NCBI GenBank assembly: GCA_964577835.1
Contig: CAZOBN010000002.1
Coordinates: 1-64,000, forward strand
Source of the DNA: CAVVYA01 sp964577835
GTDB lineage: Bacteria > Pseudomonadota > Alphaproteobacteria > SMXQ01
DNA: 64,000 nt
Direction: 5' to 3'
The position numbers were made by a program, and so were the translations under genes. Each line of letters opens with the position of its first letter. Position 1 is the stretch's first letter. The notes beneath the pieces were generated by a model that made no database searches, was not told where the DNA came from, and saw nothing but the letters and a program-made list of their open reading frames with translations. Below, piece by piece: positions 55,323 to 63,045 of this stretch.

Positions 55323-56348
55323 ATGACATACGCGACGTGCGGACGGGCGGCCCTGATCGGGGCCGCCGCCGTCCTGATGACCGCCGGTGCGGTTGCGGCC
55401 CAATCGGTCGCCGATTTCTATAAGGGTAAGACGGTAACCCTCACCATCGGCACCGATGCCGGCGGCGGATACGACGCATATGCCCGGACCTTGGCTCGCC
55501 ACATGGGCAAGCACATCCCAGGCCAGCCGAGTTTCATCGCCAAGAACATGCCAGGGGCCGGCGGCCTGATGGCCACCAACCGCATCTACAAGATCGCGCC
55601 GAAGGACGGCACCGAGATCGGCACCGCGCACCGCGGCATTCCGATCATGCCGCTGCTCGGCCAGGTCGAGGATCTCGATGCCTCCAAGTTCACCTGGATC
55701 GGCAGCATGAACGCTGAAACGTCGGTCTGTTATTCCTGGCACACCAGCCCGGTGAAGACCTTCGAGGACCTGCGCAAGACCGAGCTCATCGTCGGCACCA
55801 CTGGCAAGGGTGCCGACCTCTCCAGCTTCGAGCAGCCGCTGATCAATTTGCTCGGCGCCAAGCTCAAGCCCATCCATGGTTACGAGGGCGGTCACAATAT
55901 CGACCGCGCCGTCGAGCAGGGCGAGATCGGCGGCCGTTGCGGCGTCTCCTGGTCGAGCATGAAGGCGCGCAACAGCCAATGGCTGCGGGACAAGAAGGTC
56001 AATATCCTGGTGCAGCTCGGCATCGGCAAGCACGAGGACCTGCCGAACGTGCCCACGTCCCAGGACTTCGCCAAGTCGCCGGAGGACAAGATCATCCTCG
56101 ACCTGCTGCTCACCCCGCAGCTCATCGGCCGGCCCTACTTCGGCCCGCCGGGCATCCCGGCCGACCGTACCCGCGCCTTGCGTGACGCCTTCAACGCGAC
56201 GCTGCAGGACCCAGAGCTGCTGGCGGAAGCCGCCAAGCAGAAGCTCGAAATCGAGCTGATCAAGGGCGAGCAGATCGAGAAGCTGATCACCCAGGCCTAT
56301 TCGGCTCCGGCTCAAGTCGTCGCCAAGGCCCGCGAAGCGATCAAATAA
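55323..56348 (+). CDS. Bug/TctC-type periplasmic binding protein 2
   Basis: 341 residues, ATG behind GGGAGG. Signal peptide to AVAAQS, then Bug motifs TIGTDAGGGYDAYARTLARH and AKNMPGAGGLMATNRIY. It sits between bicupins 2 and 3. It should bind a carboxylate; no TctAB partner is in the window. Confidence 0.9.
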   Translation: MTYATCGRAALIGAAAVLMTAGAVAAQSVADFYKGKTVTLTIGTDAGGGYDAYARTLARHMGKHIPGQPSFIAKNMPGAGGLMATNRIYKIAPKDGTEIGTAHRGIPIMPLLGQVEDLDASKFTWIGSMNAETSVCYSWHTSPVKTFEDLRKTELIVGTTGKGADLSSFEQPLINLLGAKLKPIHGYEGGHNIDRAVEQGEIGGRCGVSWSSMKARNSQWLRDKKVNILVQLGIGKHEDLPNVPTSQDFAKSPEDKIILDLLLTPQLIGRPYFGPPGIPADRTRALRDAFNATLQDPELLAEAAKQKLEIELIKGEQIEKLITQAYSAPAQVVAKAREAIK

Positions 56349-56359
56349 GTGACAAGAGA

Positions 56360-57496
56360 ATGAGTGAGCGTAACAAGAGCATGGCGAAACGCGCCGGCAC
56401 CCTCGAGCTTCAGGCCGAGGATATCGGCGCGCGCATCCTGACCGATCCCTATCTGGAATGGTCCGCCCGCGAAGGCGTGCCCATCTACGAGGACTTCGGA
56501 TTGGACCTATTGGCGCTGGAATTGCGGCCGTGGGCGCGCTTCGGCCTCAATGGCGCCATCGCCCAGGTCAAGGGCCGCGGCGACTTTCTCACGCTGTTCG
56601 TGCTGGAGATCCCGCCGGGCGGCCGCAGCGACGAGCAGCAGCATCTGTTCGAGGCGGTGGCCTACGGTCTGTCCGGCTCGGGCACCACGGTGGTCGAGAC
56701 GGCCGATGGCGAGCAGCGCACCTTCGAATGGGGCGAGAAAAGCCTGTTCGCGGTACCGCTCAACGCCAAATACCGCCACTTCAACGCCTCGGGCCGCGAG
56801 CCGGCGCGCATCGCCGTCGCCTGCAACCTGCCGGCCGTCATGAATCTATTTCACGACGAGAGCTTCATCTTCGCCAACCGCCACCGTTTCCCGCAGCGCG
56901 AAGGCGAAGCCCGGCATTTCTCCGGCGACGGCGAGTTCGTGCCGGTGCGCTCCGGCCGCCACTATTGGGAAACCAACTTCGTGCCAGACCTCGAAGGCTT
57001 GCGGCTCGAGGCCTATACCGGACGCGGCGCCGGCGGCACCAATGTGAAGCTGATCCTGGCCGACGGCACCATGCATGCGCACGTTTCCGAGGTGCCCGCC
57101 GGGCGCTACAAGAAGGGCCACCGGCACGGGCCGGACGTGCATGTGTTCTGCGTCTGCGGCACCGGCTATTCCCTGCTGTGGTACGACGGCGAACCGGATT
57201 TCGTGCGCGTCGATTGGCGCCACGGCGTCGTCTACGCGCCGCCCGACCAGATGTTCCATCAGCATTTCCCGACCAGCCGGGTGGCCGCGCGCTATCTCGC
57301 GCTCGGCCATGGCAGTCTGCGCTACCCATTCACCCAGGCGGTCAAGCAGATCTTCCTCGGCTCCGACGTGGACGTGAAGCGCGGCGGCAATCAGATCGAA
57401 TATGCCGACCAGGATTCGCGCATCCACCAAATCTATCTGGAAGAGCTCGCCAAGAATGGTGTGGCGTGCCGGATGGAGGATTACCTGCCGGCGTGA
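56360..57496 (+). CDS. Bicupin protein 3
   Basis: 378 residues; ATG 56360, with MAKRAG at 56381 as an alternative. First cupin FEWGEKSLFAVPLNAKYRHFNASG and LFEAVAYGLSGSG; second cupin KKGHRHGPDVHVFCVCGTG and MFHQHFPT. It is closest to bicupin 2, sharing DPYLEW near the N-terminus and the ETNFVPDLEG segment. It lies 11 bases from Bug 2, so the two are probably co-transcribed. Function unknown. Confidence 0.8.
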   Translation: MSERNKSMAKRAGTLELQAEDIGARILTDPYLEWSAREGVPIYEDFGLDLLALELRPWARFGLNGAIAQVKGRGDFLTLFVLEIPPGGRSDEQQHLFEAVAYGLSGSGTTVVETADGEQRTFEWGEKSLFAVPLNAKYRHFNASGREPARIAVACNLPAVMNLFHDESFIFANRHRFPQREGEARHFSGDGEFVPVRSGRHYWETNFVPDLEGLRLEAYTGRGAGGTNVKLILADGTMHAHVSEVPAGRYKKGHRHGPDVHVFCVCGTGYSLLWYDGEPDFVRVDWRHGVVYAPPDQMFHQHFPTSRVAARYLALGHGSLRYPFTQAVKQIFLGSDVDVKRGGNQIEYADQDSRIHQIYLEELAKNGVACRMEDYLPA

Positions 57497-57549
57497 GTGG
57501 TGGCGTGCCGCGGTGGCGGCGCGTGTCGTGATTTGTAACGAGGTGTCAG

Positions 57550-58527
57550 ATGCGGCTTTCCGCCGAGGATATCGTAGGCGTCGTTGGGATACTGCCGACC
57601 CCGGCCAATCCGGGCGCCGATCGTTGGGACGCGGTCAAAACGGTCAATCTCGCCGAGACCCGCAAGATGGTCGAGGCCGTGATCGGCGCCGGCATCGAGA
57701 TCGTCATGACCACTGGCACCTTCGGCGAATGCGCCACCCTGACCTGGGACGAGCTGCAGGATTTCACCGATTGTGTCGTCGCCACGACGCGCAAGCGCGC
57801 GCCGGTGTTCGCCGGTGTCACCACGCTCAATACCCGCGATACCATATCGCGCGGCCGTGCGCTGATGGATATCGGCGCCGATGGATTGTTCGTCGGCCGT
57901 CCCATGTGGCTGCCGATGGACGATGAGGCGATCGTGCGCTTCTACCGGGATCTCGCCGAGGCGATGCCGGGCGTGCCGCTGGTCGCCTACGACAATCCGC
58001 TCGCCTTCAAGGGCAAGATCTCGAACGAAGCCTATCGCCGGATCGCAGCGATCCCTGAGGTGGTGGCCGCCAAGCATGTCGGCGGTCCGTCGCTCGAAGG
58101 CGATCTGCTCGCTGTTGGCAAAGGGCTTCGTATCCTGCCGCTCGAACCCGACTGGTGCGGGCTCGCCGAAAAACATCCGGACCTCGCCAAGGCCTGCTGG
58201 TCGGGTAGTGTGGCCTGCGCCCCGGCGCCGATCGCCGCGCTGTCGCGCGCCATCCTGGCGAAGGATTGGCCGCGCGCCCGCGAACTGACCAAGCGCGTGT
58301 CCTGGGCGATGGAGACGATGTTCCCGGGCGGCGATCTCGCGCGCTTCATGAATTACAGCATTCAGCTCGGCCATGTGCGCTTCGCCGCCGCCGGGCTGAT
58401 CGACCCGGGCCCGACGCGGCCGCCTTACGTGGGCGCGCCCGAGGAATTCATTGCCGGATCGGTGGAATGCGGCCGGCGCTGGGCGCAATTGCAGCGCGAA
58501 TTCGCGCATGCGGACGCGCTCGGCTGA
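57550..58527 (+). CDS. NahE/PhdJ-like hydratase-aldolase
   Basis: 325 residues, DapA superfamily (class I aldolase). Schiff-base Lys175 in VVAAKHVGG, Tyr147 in AYDNPLAFKGKI, and GTFGECATLTW at residues 56-66. The combination TTGTFGECATLTW, VFAGVTTLNTRDTI and GRPMW is typical of trans-o-hydroxybenzylidenepyruvate and trans-2'-carboxybenzalpyruvate hydratase-aldolases, which release pyruvate and an aromatic aldehyde from ring-cleavage products. Its neighbour is a ring-cleaving dioxygenase of the matching type. Confidence 0.85.
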   Translation: MRLSAEDIVGVVGILPTPANPGADRWDAVKTVNLAETRKMVEAVIGAGIEIVMTTGTFGECATLTWDELQDFTDCVVATTRKRAPVFAGVTTLNTRDTISRGRALMDIGADGLFVGRPMWLPMDDEAIVRFYRDLAEAMPGVPLVAYDNPLAFKGKISNEAYRRIAAIPEVVAAKHVGGPSLEGDLLAVGKGLRILPLEPDWCGLAEKHPDLAKACWSGSVACAPAPIAALSRAILAKDWPRARELTKRVSWAMETMFPGGDLARFMNYSIQLGHVRFAAAGLIDPGPTRPPYVGAPEEFIAGSVECGRRWAQLQREFAHADALG

Positions 58528-58541
58528 ACAGGGAGGATGCA

Positions 58542-59657
58542 ATGAGCACAGCGGAAATCAAAAACGTCAAATCGTTGCCGGATTTCGACAAGGACCTGGC
58601 CGCCATGCATATGCGCGGCCAGTGGCAATACGACGCGCTGCTCGAGCGGCTGATCGGCGGTCCGCCGCCGGCCGGCAAGGCGCATCTGTGGCATTGGCAG
58701 GCGGTTTACGACAAGCTGCTCGAAGCCTGCGACGTCATGCCGGAAAGCCTGACGGCGCGCCGCAACTTCTCCTTCCTCAATCCCGGCATCGAGCGCGGCG
58801 GCACGACCCAGACCCTGCTCATGGGCATGCAGATCGTCAAGCCGGGGGAGGTGGCCTGGGCGCACCGCCATACCATCGGCGCGTTGCGCCTCGTCATCCA
58901 GGGCGACCCCAAGCTCTATACCGCGGTCGATGGCGAGCCGATGACCATGGAGCCCAACGATCTGATCCTGACGCCGAGCTGGGCCTGGCACGACCACCAC
59001 AACGACTCCTCGCAGAACGCCATCTGGCTCGACGTGCTCGACGTGCCGCTGGTGCTCGGCCTCAACCAGGCGTTCTACGAGCCGTTCGGCCAGAGCACCC
59101 AGCCGCTGCGCGAGGGCACGGCGGAGTCGATCTTAGAGCGTGCCTCGCTGGTGCGTCCGGTATGGGAGCGGCCGAAAACGAAGAACTTCCCGTTCCGCTA
59201 TGCCTGGAAGGACATCCTGCCGCACCTGGAGAAGATGGCTGGCGCGGAGGGCACGCCCTATGACGGCGTCGTGCTCGAATACGTCAATCCGGTCACCGGC
59301 GGTTCGGCGCTGCCGACCATGGGCGTGTGGCTGCACCATCTGAAGGCGGGGTTCGAGGGCAAGCCGCACCGCCGCACCTCGAGCGCGGTCTATTACGTGA
59401 TCGAGGGCAAAGGCACGCTGGTCGCCGGCGACCAGGAGATCGCCTGGGGCCCGCGCGACGCCTTCGTGGTGCCCAATTGGATGAACCACCGCCTCATCAA
59501 CCGCTCGAAGAGCAATCGCGCCATCCTGTTCGCGGTCAACGACATCCCGTTGTTGGAGCCGCTCGGACTCTACCGCGAGGACCCTGAACCCACACTGCGC
59601 GTCGCCGCGCCGCCCACCGTTCCGGGGGAACGGCCCGGGGTGCGCAAGCGCGCCTGA
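58542..59657 (+). CDS. Gentisate 1,2-dioxygenase-family ring-cleavage enzyme
   Basis: 371 residues from MSTAEIKNVK behind GGGAGG. First cupin with ligands His108/His110 (WAHRHTIGALRLVIQG) and the WHDHHN region (about 139-144); second cupin GFEGKPHRRTSSAVYYVIEGKGTL. This is the gentisate/1-hydroxy-2-naphthoate/salicylate dioxygenase family, using Fe(II). The adjacent hydratase-aldolase favours a PhdI-like 1-hydroxy-2-naphthoate-type reaction over gentisate, since the gentisate route would need a maleylpyruvate hydrolase or isomerase. Confidence 0.9.
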   Translation: MSTAEIKNVKSLPDFDKDLAAMHMRGQWQYDALLERLIGGPPPAGKAHLWHWQAVYDKLLEACDVMPESLTARRNFSFLNPGIERGGTTQTLLMGMQIVKPGEVAWAHRHTIGALRLVIQGDPKLYTAVDGEPMTMEPNDLILTPSWAWHDHHNDSSQNAIWLDVLDVPLVLGLNQAFYEPFGQSTQPLREGTAESILERASLVRPVWERPKTKNFPFRYAWKDILPHLEKMAGAEGTPYDGVVLEYVNPVTGGSALPTMGVWLHHLKAGFEGKPHRRTSSAVYYVIEGKGTLVAGDQEIAWGPRDAFVVPNWMNHRLINRSKSNRAILFAVNDIPLLEPLGLYREDPEPTLRVAAPPTVPGERPGVRKRA

Positions 59658-59707
59658 CCTCATTCGTTGAATCGCGGCCAGCCCATCGCCAGCCGCCGGC
59701 AATATCT

Positions 59708-60418
59708 ATGGAGACCAGTTTCATGCACGGTACCAACCTCCAAGCGACCCTCGACGCCACCATCAAGAGCGTGATGGACGACATCCGCTGGTTCGACTAT
59801 TCGGCGAACCGCCTGACCAAGAAGGGCGCGGCGATCTATGTCCAGCAGCACGGCGTGTTCACCCGTCACAGCCGCCAGGCCTGGGCCTATGTGGTCGGCA
59901 ATTGCCCGGAAGTGGACGTGCGCCGGTTCATCGTGCGCGAGAACCTGTTCGAGGAAGAGGGCTCCGACGAGAAGTCGCATTATCTGAAGCTCGTCCGTCT
60001 CGGTGTGCGCCTCGGCCTGACCGCCGAGCAGGTGCACAAGGCGCCCGCGTTGCCGACCACCCGCGCCGCCCTGCTGATCTGGGAAACGCTCACCAAGGAT
60101 CGCCACTGGATCATCGGCTGCGCGGCCAAGGCGACGCTGGAGCAGGTCAACCAGACCGAGTGCGGCGATATGTCCAATGTCGAAGGCCATCGCTGGATGA
60201 AGAAGCTCGGCCTGGCCAAGGAAGATGTCGAGTTCTGGCTGATGCATGACGAGCTCGACAAGGAGCATGGCTCGGGCGCGTTCGAAGGCATCCATCGCCA
60301 TCTGGCCAATGCCCCCGGCATCGCCGAGGCCGATGTGGTGCGCGCGGTCGAGGATTCGATCACCGCCTGGAAGATCTTCCTCGACGGTATCGCCGTCGAG
60401 GCCGAGAAGAACGGCTGA
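59708..60418 (+). CDS. Haem-oxygenase-fold (TenA/PqqC-like) protein
   Basis: 236 residues, all-helical. Candidate metal ligands include the acidic cluster RENLFEEEGSDEKSHYLKL (Glu and His) and DELDKEHGSGAFEGIH (Asp/Glu/His), as in haem-oxygenase-like di-iron enzymes. It could be an oxygenase, an oxidase or a cofactor-handling protein. It lies between the ring-cleaving dioxygenase and the UbiD gene in the same orientation. The exact subfamily is not certain. Confidence 0.7.
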   Translation: METSFMHGTNLQATLDATIKSVMDDIRWFDYSANRLTKKGAAIYVQQHGVFTRHSRQAWAYVVGNCPEVDVRRFIVRENLFEEEGSDEKSHYLKLVRLGVRLGLTAEQVHKAPALPTTRAALLIWETLTKDRHWIIGCAAKATLEQVNQTECGDMSNVEGHRWMKKLGLAKEDVEFWLMHDELDKEHGSGAFEGIHRHLANAPGIAEADVVRAVEDSITAWKIFLDGIAVEAEKNG

Positions 60419-60458
60419 GCATCGAGGTCGAGAAGAGCATGGCAGAAGAAGGACCCGG

Positions 60459-61934
60459 ATGATCCGCAACAGCGACGTCAAAGCCTGCTTCACCTACAGC
60501 GGCCTGCGCGACTGGATCGCGCAGGCCGACGCCATGGGTGAGCTGGAGCACATCACGGGCGCCGGTTGGGAGGAGGAGATCGGCATGGCGACGGAGCTGG
60601 TCAACCGCTCCGAAACCGCGCCGTCGATCCTGTTCGACGAGATCCCGGGCTTTCCCAAGGGCTTCCGCGTGCTGACCAACGTCTATGGCGGGCTGCGCAG
60701 CCGTATGACGCTCGGCTTTCCCGCCCATCTCACCAAATACGAGATGAGCGAAGCCTATATGGACAACTTCCTCAAGCAGCGCAGGACGATCCCGGCGAGG
60801 ATCGTCGAGACTGGGCCGGTGTTCGAGAACGTGACGACGGGCGACGACGTTGACCTGCTCAAGTTCCCGACGCCGAAGTGGCACGAGGAGGATGGCGGCC
60901 GCTACATCGGTACCGCCGGCTACAACGTCACCAAGGACCCGGACGAGGATTGGGTCAATATCGGAACCTACCGGGTCATGCTGCACGGCAGGAATACCGT
61001 CGGGTTCTATATCTCGCCCGGCAAGCACGGCCGCATCCACCGCGACAAATACATGGCGCGCGGCGAGAAGATGCCGGTGGTCATCGTGTGCGGCGGCGAC
61101 CCGCTGGTGTTCCTGAATTCTTCCACCGAGAGCCCCTATGGTGTCTCCGAATACGATATCGTCGGCGGATTGCGCGGCAAGGCGATGGATCTGGTGCGCG
61201 GTCCGATCACCGGCCTGCCGTTTCCGGCCGACGCGGAGATCGTGCTCGAAGGCTGGATGGATCCGAACGTGCAGCAGCTCGAAGGTCCGTTCGGCGAATG
61301 GACCGGCTATTACGCTTCCGACGTGCGGCCGGAACCTGTCGTCACGGTCGAGGCGGTCTATCACCGAAACGATCCGATCCTGGTCGGCTGCCCGCCGCAG
61401 AAACCGCCGGAGGAATCGGCGCGCTACCGGTCGGTCATCCGCTCCGCCCTGCTGCGCGAGAATATCGCCAAGGCCGGCGTGCCGGACGTCACCGCCGTAT
61501 GGGGCCATGAGGTCGGCAACACCCGCATGCTGGTCGGCGTCGCCATCAAGCAGCGCTATGCCGGGCACGCGGCGCAAGCCGGACACGTGGCCGCCATGTG
61601 CCATCTCGGCGCCTATGCCGGCAAATACATCGTGGTGTGCGACGACGATATCGACGTCACCGATTTGCAGGACCTGATCTGGGCGATGATCTTCCGCTCC
61701 GATCCCGCCACCTCGATCGACATCATCAAGGAAGCCTGGTCGACGCCGCTCGATCCGCGCATCTCGCCGGAGCAGCGCGAGCAGAAGAACTACACGAACT
61801 CGCGCGCCATCATCAACGCATGCAAACCCTATCACTGGCGCGACGAGTTTCCGAAAACCAATCAGCCGTCGCCGGATCGGGTCCGGCGCACCATGGAAAA
61901 GTATGGTTATCTACTGCGCGGCAGCCGCGGCTAA
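60459..61934 (+). CDS. UbiD-family prenyl-FMN-dependent decarboxylase
   Basis: 491 residues from MIRNSDVKAC behind AAGGA. UbiD signatures are N-terminal FDEIPGFPKGFRVLTN, central NIGTYRVMLHGRNTVGFYIS, and the catalytic Glu pair in LEGPFGEWTGYY. It decarboxylates (or carboxylates) aromatic or unsaturated acids; it needs prenyl-FMN made by UbiX, for which no gene is visible here. It sits 41 bases after the haem-oxygenase-fold gene. Confidence 0.92.
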   Translation: MIRNSDVKACFTYSGLRDWIAQADAMGELEHITGAGWEEEIGMATELVNRSETAPSILFDEIPGFPKGFRVLTNVYGGLRSRMTLGFPAHLTKYEMSEAYMDNFLKQRRTIPARIVETGPVFENVTTGDDVDLLKFPTPKWHEEDGGRYIGTAGYNVTKDPDEDWVNIGTYRVMLHGRNTVGFYISPGKHGRIHRDKYMARGEKMPVVIVCGGDPLVFLNSSTESPYGVSEYDIVGGLRGKAMDLVRGPITGLPFPADAEIVLEGWMDPNVQQLEGPFGEWTGYYASDVRPEPVVTVEAVYHRNDPILVGCPPQKPPEESARYRSVIRSALLRENIAKAGVPDVTAVWGHEVGNTRMLVGVAIKQRYAGHAAQAGHVAAMCHLGAYAGKYIVVCDDDIDVTDLQDLIWAMIFRSDPATSIDIIKEAWSTPLDPRISPEQREQKNYTNSRAIINACKPYHWRDEFPKTNQPSPDRVRRTMEKYGYLLRGSRG

Positions 61935-61978
61935 CAAGACAACAACAGCCGCGGTCTAGGGGTCAATGGGGAGGGATC

Positions 61979-62992
61979 ATGAGGATCGTATTACGTAGCT
62001 TTGTCATAGGCTTATGTCTCGTCTCCGCAGCCGCGGCGGGGCCCGCCGCCGCGCAGGATTTCTATGCCGGCAAGACGGTGAACCTCTATATCGGGTTCGG
62101 CGCGGGCGGCGGCTACGATCTCTACAGCCGGCTGATCGCGCGCAACATCGGCGCCCATCTGCCGGGCAAGCCCTCCGTCGTCGCGAACAACATGCCGGGC
62201 GCCGGCGGGCTGAAGGTGGTGAGCTATATGGCGACCATCGCGCCGAAGGACGGCACGGCGCTCGCCATGCCATCGGACGGCGTCGCGCTCGAGCAAGTGC
62301 TGGCGGCCAAGGCGCCGGAGTATGACGTGGGCAAGCTGCACTGGATCGGCCGCGTCGCATCCGCCACGACGATCTACGTCACCTGGCACACCTCGCCGAC
62401 CAAGACCTTCGAGGACGCGCGCAAGCGCGAGACCATCCTGGGATCGAGCGGCGCCGGCATCACGGTCTATATGCCGCGCGCGCTCAACGCGCTCTCGGGG
62501 GCCAAGTTTAAGCTCATCACCGGCTATCGGGGCTCGACCGAGGTGCTGCTCGCCATGGAGCGCGGCGAGGTCGAGGGTGCCTATTCGCTGCTGTCGGACT
62601 TCCGCGCGCGCAAGGGCGAATGGCTGCGCGATAAGACCGTCAACGTGCTGTTCTTCATCGGCGGCGAACGGGTGGCCGACTATCCCGACGTCCCGCTCGC
62701 CCACGAGACGGCCGCGACCGAGGACGACCGCCAGATTCTCAAGCTTCTCTCGGCCGGCGATATCGGCCGCGCCATCTTCACCACGCCCGGCGTGCCCGCC
62801 GATCAGGTGGTGGCCCTGCGCAAGGGTTTCGAGGCCATGCTCGCGGATCCGGCGTTCAAGGCCGATGCCGGGAAGGCCAAGCTCGACCTCGAACCCATGA
62901 GCGGCGAGCGGCTGCAACGGACAGTCGAGGAAATGGTGAAGTTTCCCGCGCACTTGGTGAAGCGGGCGCGGGCGGCACGCGACGCGCAATAG
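61979..62992 (+). CDS. Bug/TctC-type periplasmic binding protein 3
   Basis: 337 residues, ATG behind GGAGGG. Signal peptide (VIGLCLVSAAAAGPAAAQ), then Bug motif YIGFGAGGGYDLYSRLIARN and NNMPGAGGLKVVSYM. It directly follows the UbiD gene. Third Bug protein in the cluster; presumably delivers a carboxylate to a transporter outside the window. Confidence 0.9.
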   Translation: MRIVLRSFVIGLCLVSAAAAGPAAAQDFYAGKTVNLYIGFGAGGGYDLYSRLIARNIGAHLPGKPSVVANNMPGAGGLKVVSYMATIAPKDGTALAMPSDGVALEQVLAAKAPEYDVGKLHWIGRVASATTIYVTWHTSPTKTFEDARKRETILGSSGAGITVYMPRALNALSGAKFKLITGYRGSTEVLLAMERGEVEGAYSLLSDFRARKGEWLRDKTVNVLFFIGGERVADYPDVPLAHETAATEDDRQILKLLSAGDIGRAIFTTPGVPADQVVALRKGFEAMLADPAFKADAGKAKLDLEPMSGERLQRTVEEMVKFPAHLVKRARAARDAQ

Positions 62993-63045
62993 CGATTTCA
63001 ACCCGGTGGAGCCAATCCACCGCTGCAACAGGACAGGAACGGACC

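Noticed and set aside
54237..56315. Long antisense open frame over bicupin 2 and Bug 2
   Set aside because: It spans two well-supported genes and their gap, has low-complexity composition and no start signal.
57550..58527. Dihydrodipicolinate synthase (lysine biosynthesis)
   Set aside because: GTFGECATLTW, the YDNPLAFKGKI segment and the catabolic context fit the hydratase-aldolase branch better.
58542..59657. Firm call of gentisate 1,2-dioxygenase as substrate-specific enzyme
   Set aside because: The family includes salicylate and hydroxynaphthoate enzymes, and no maleylpyruvate isomerase or fumarylpyruvate hydrolase is adjacent.
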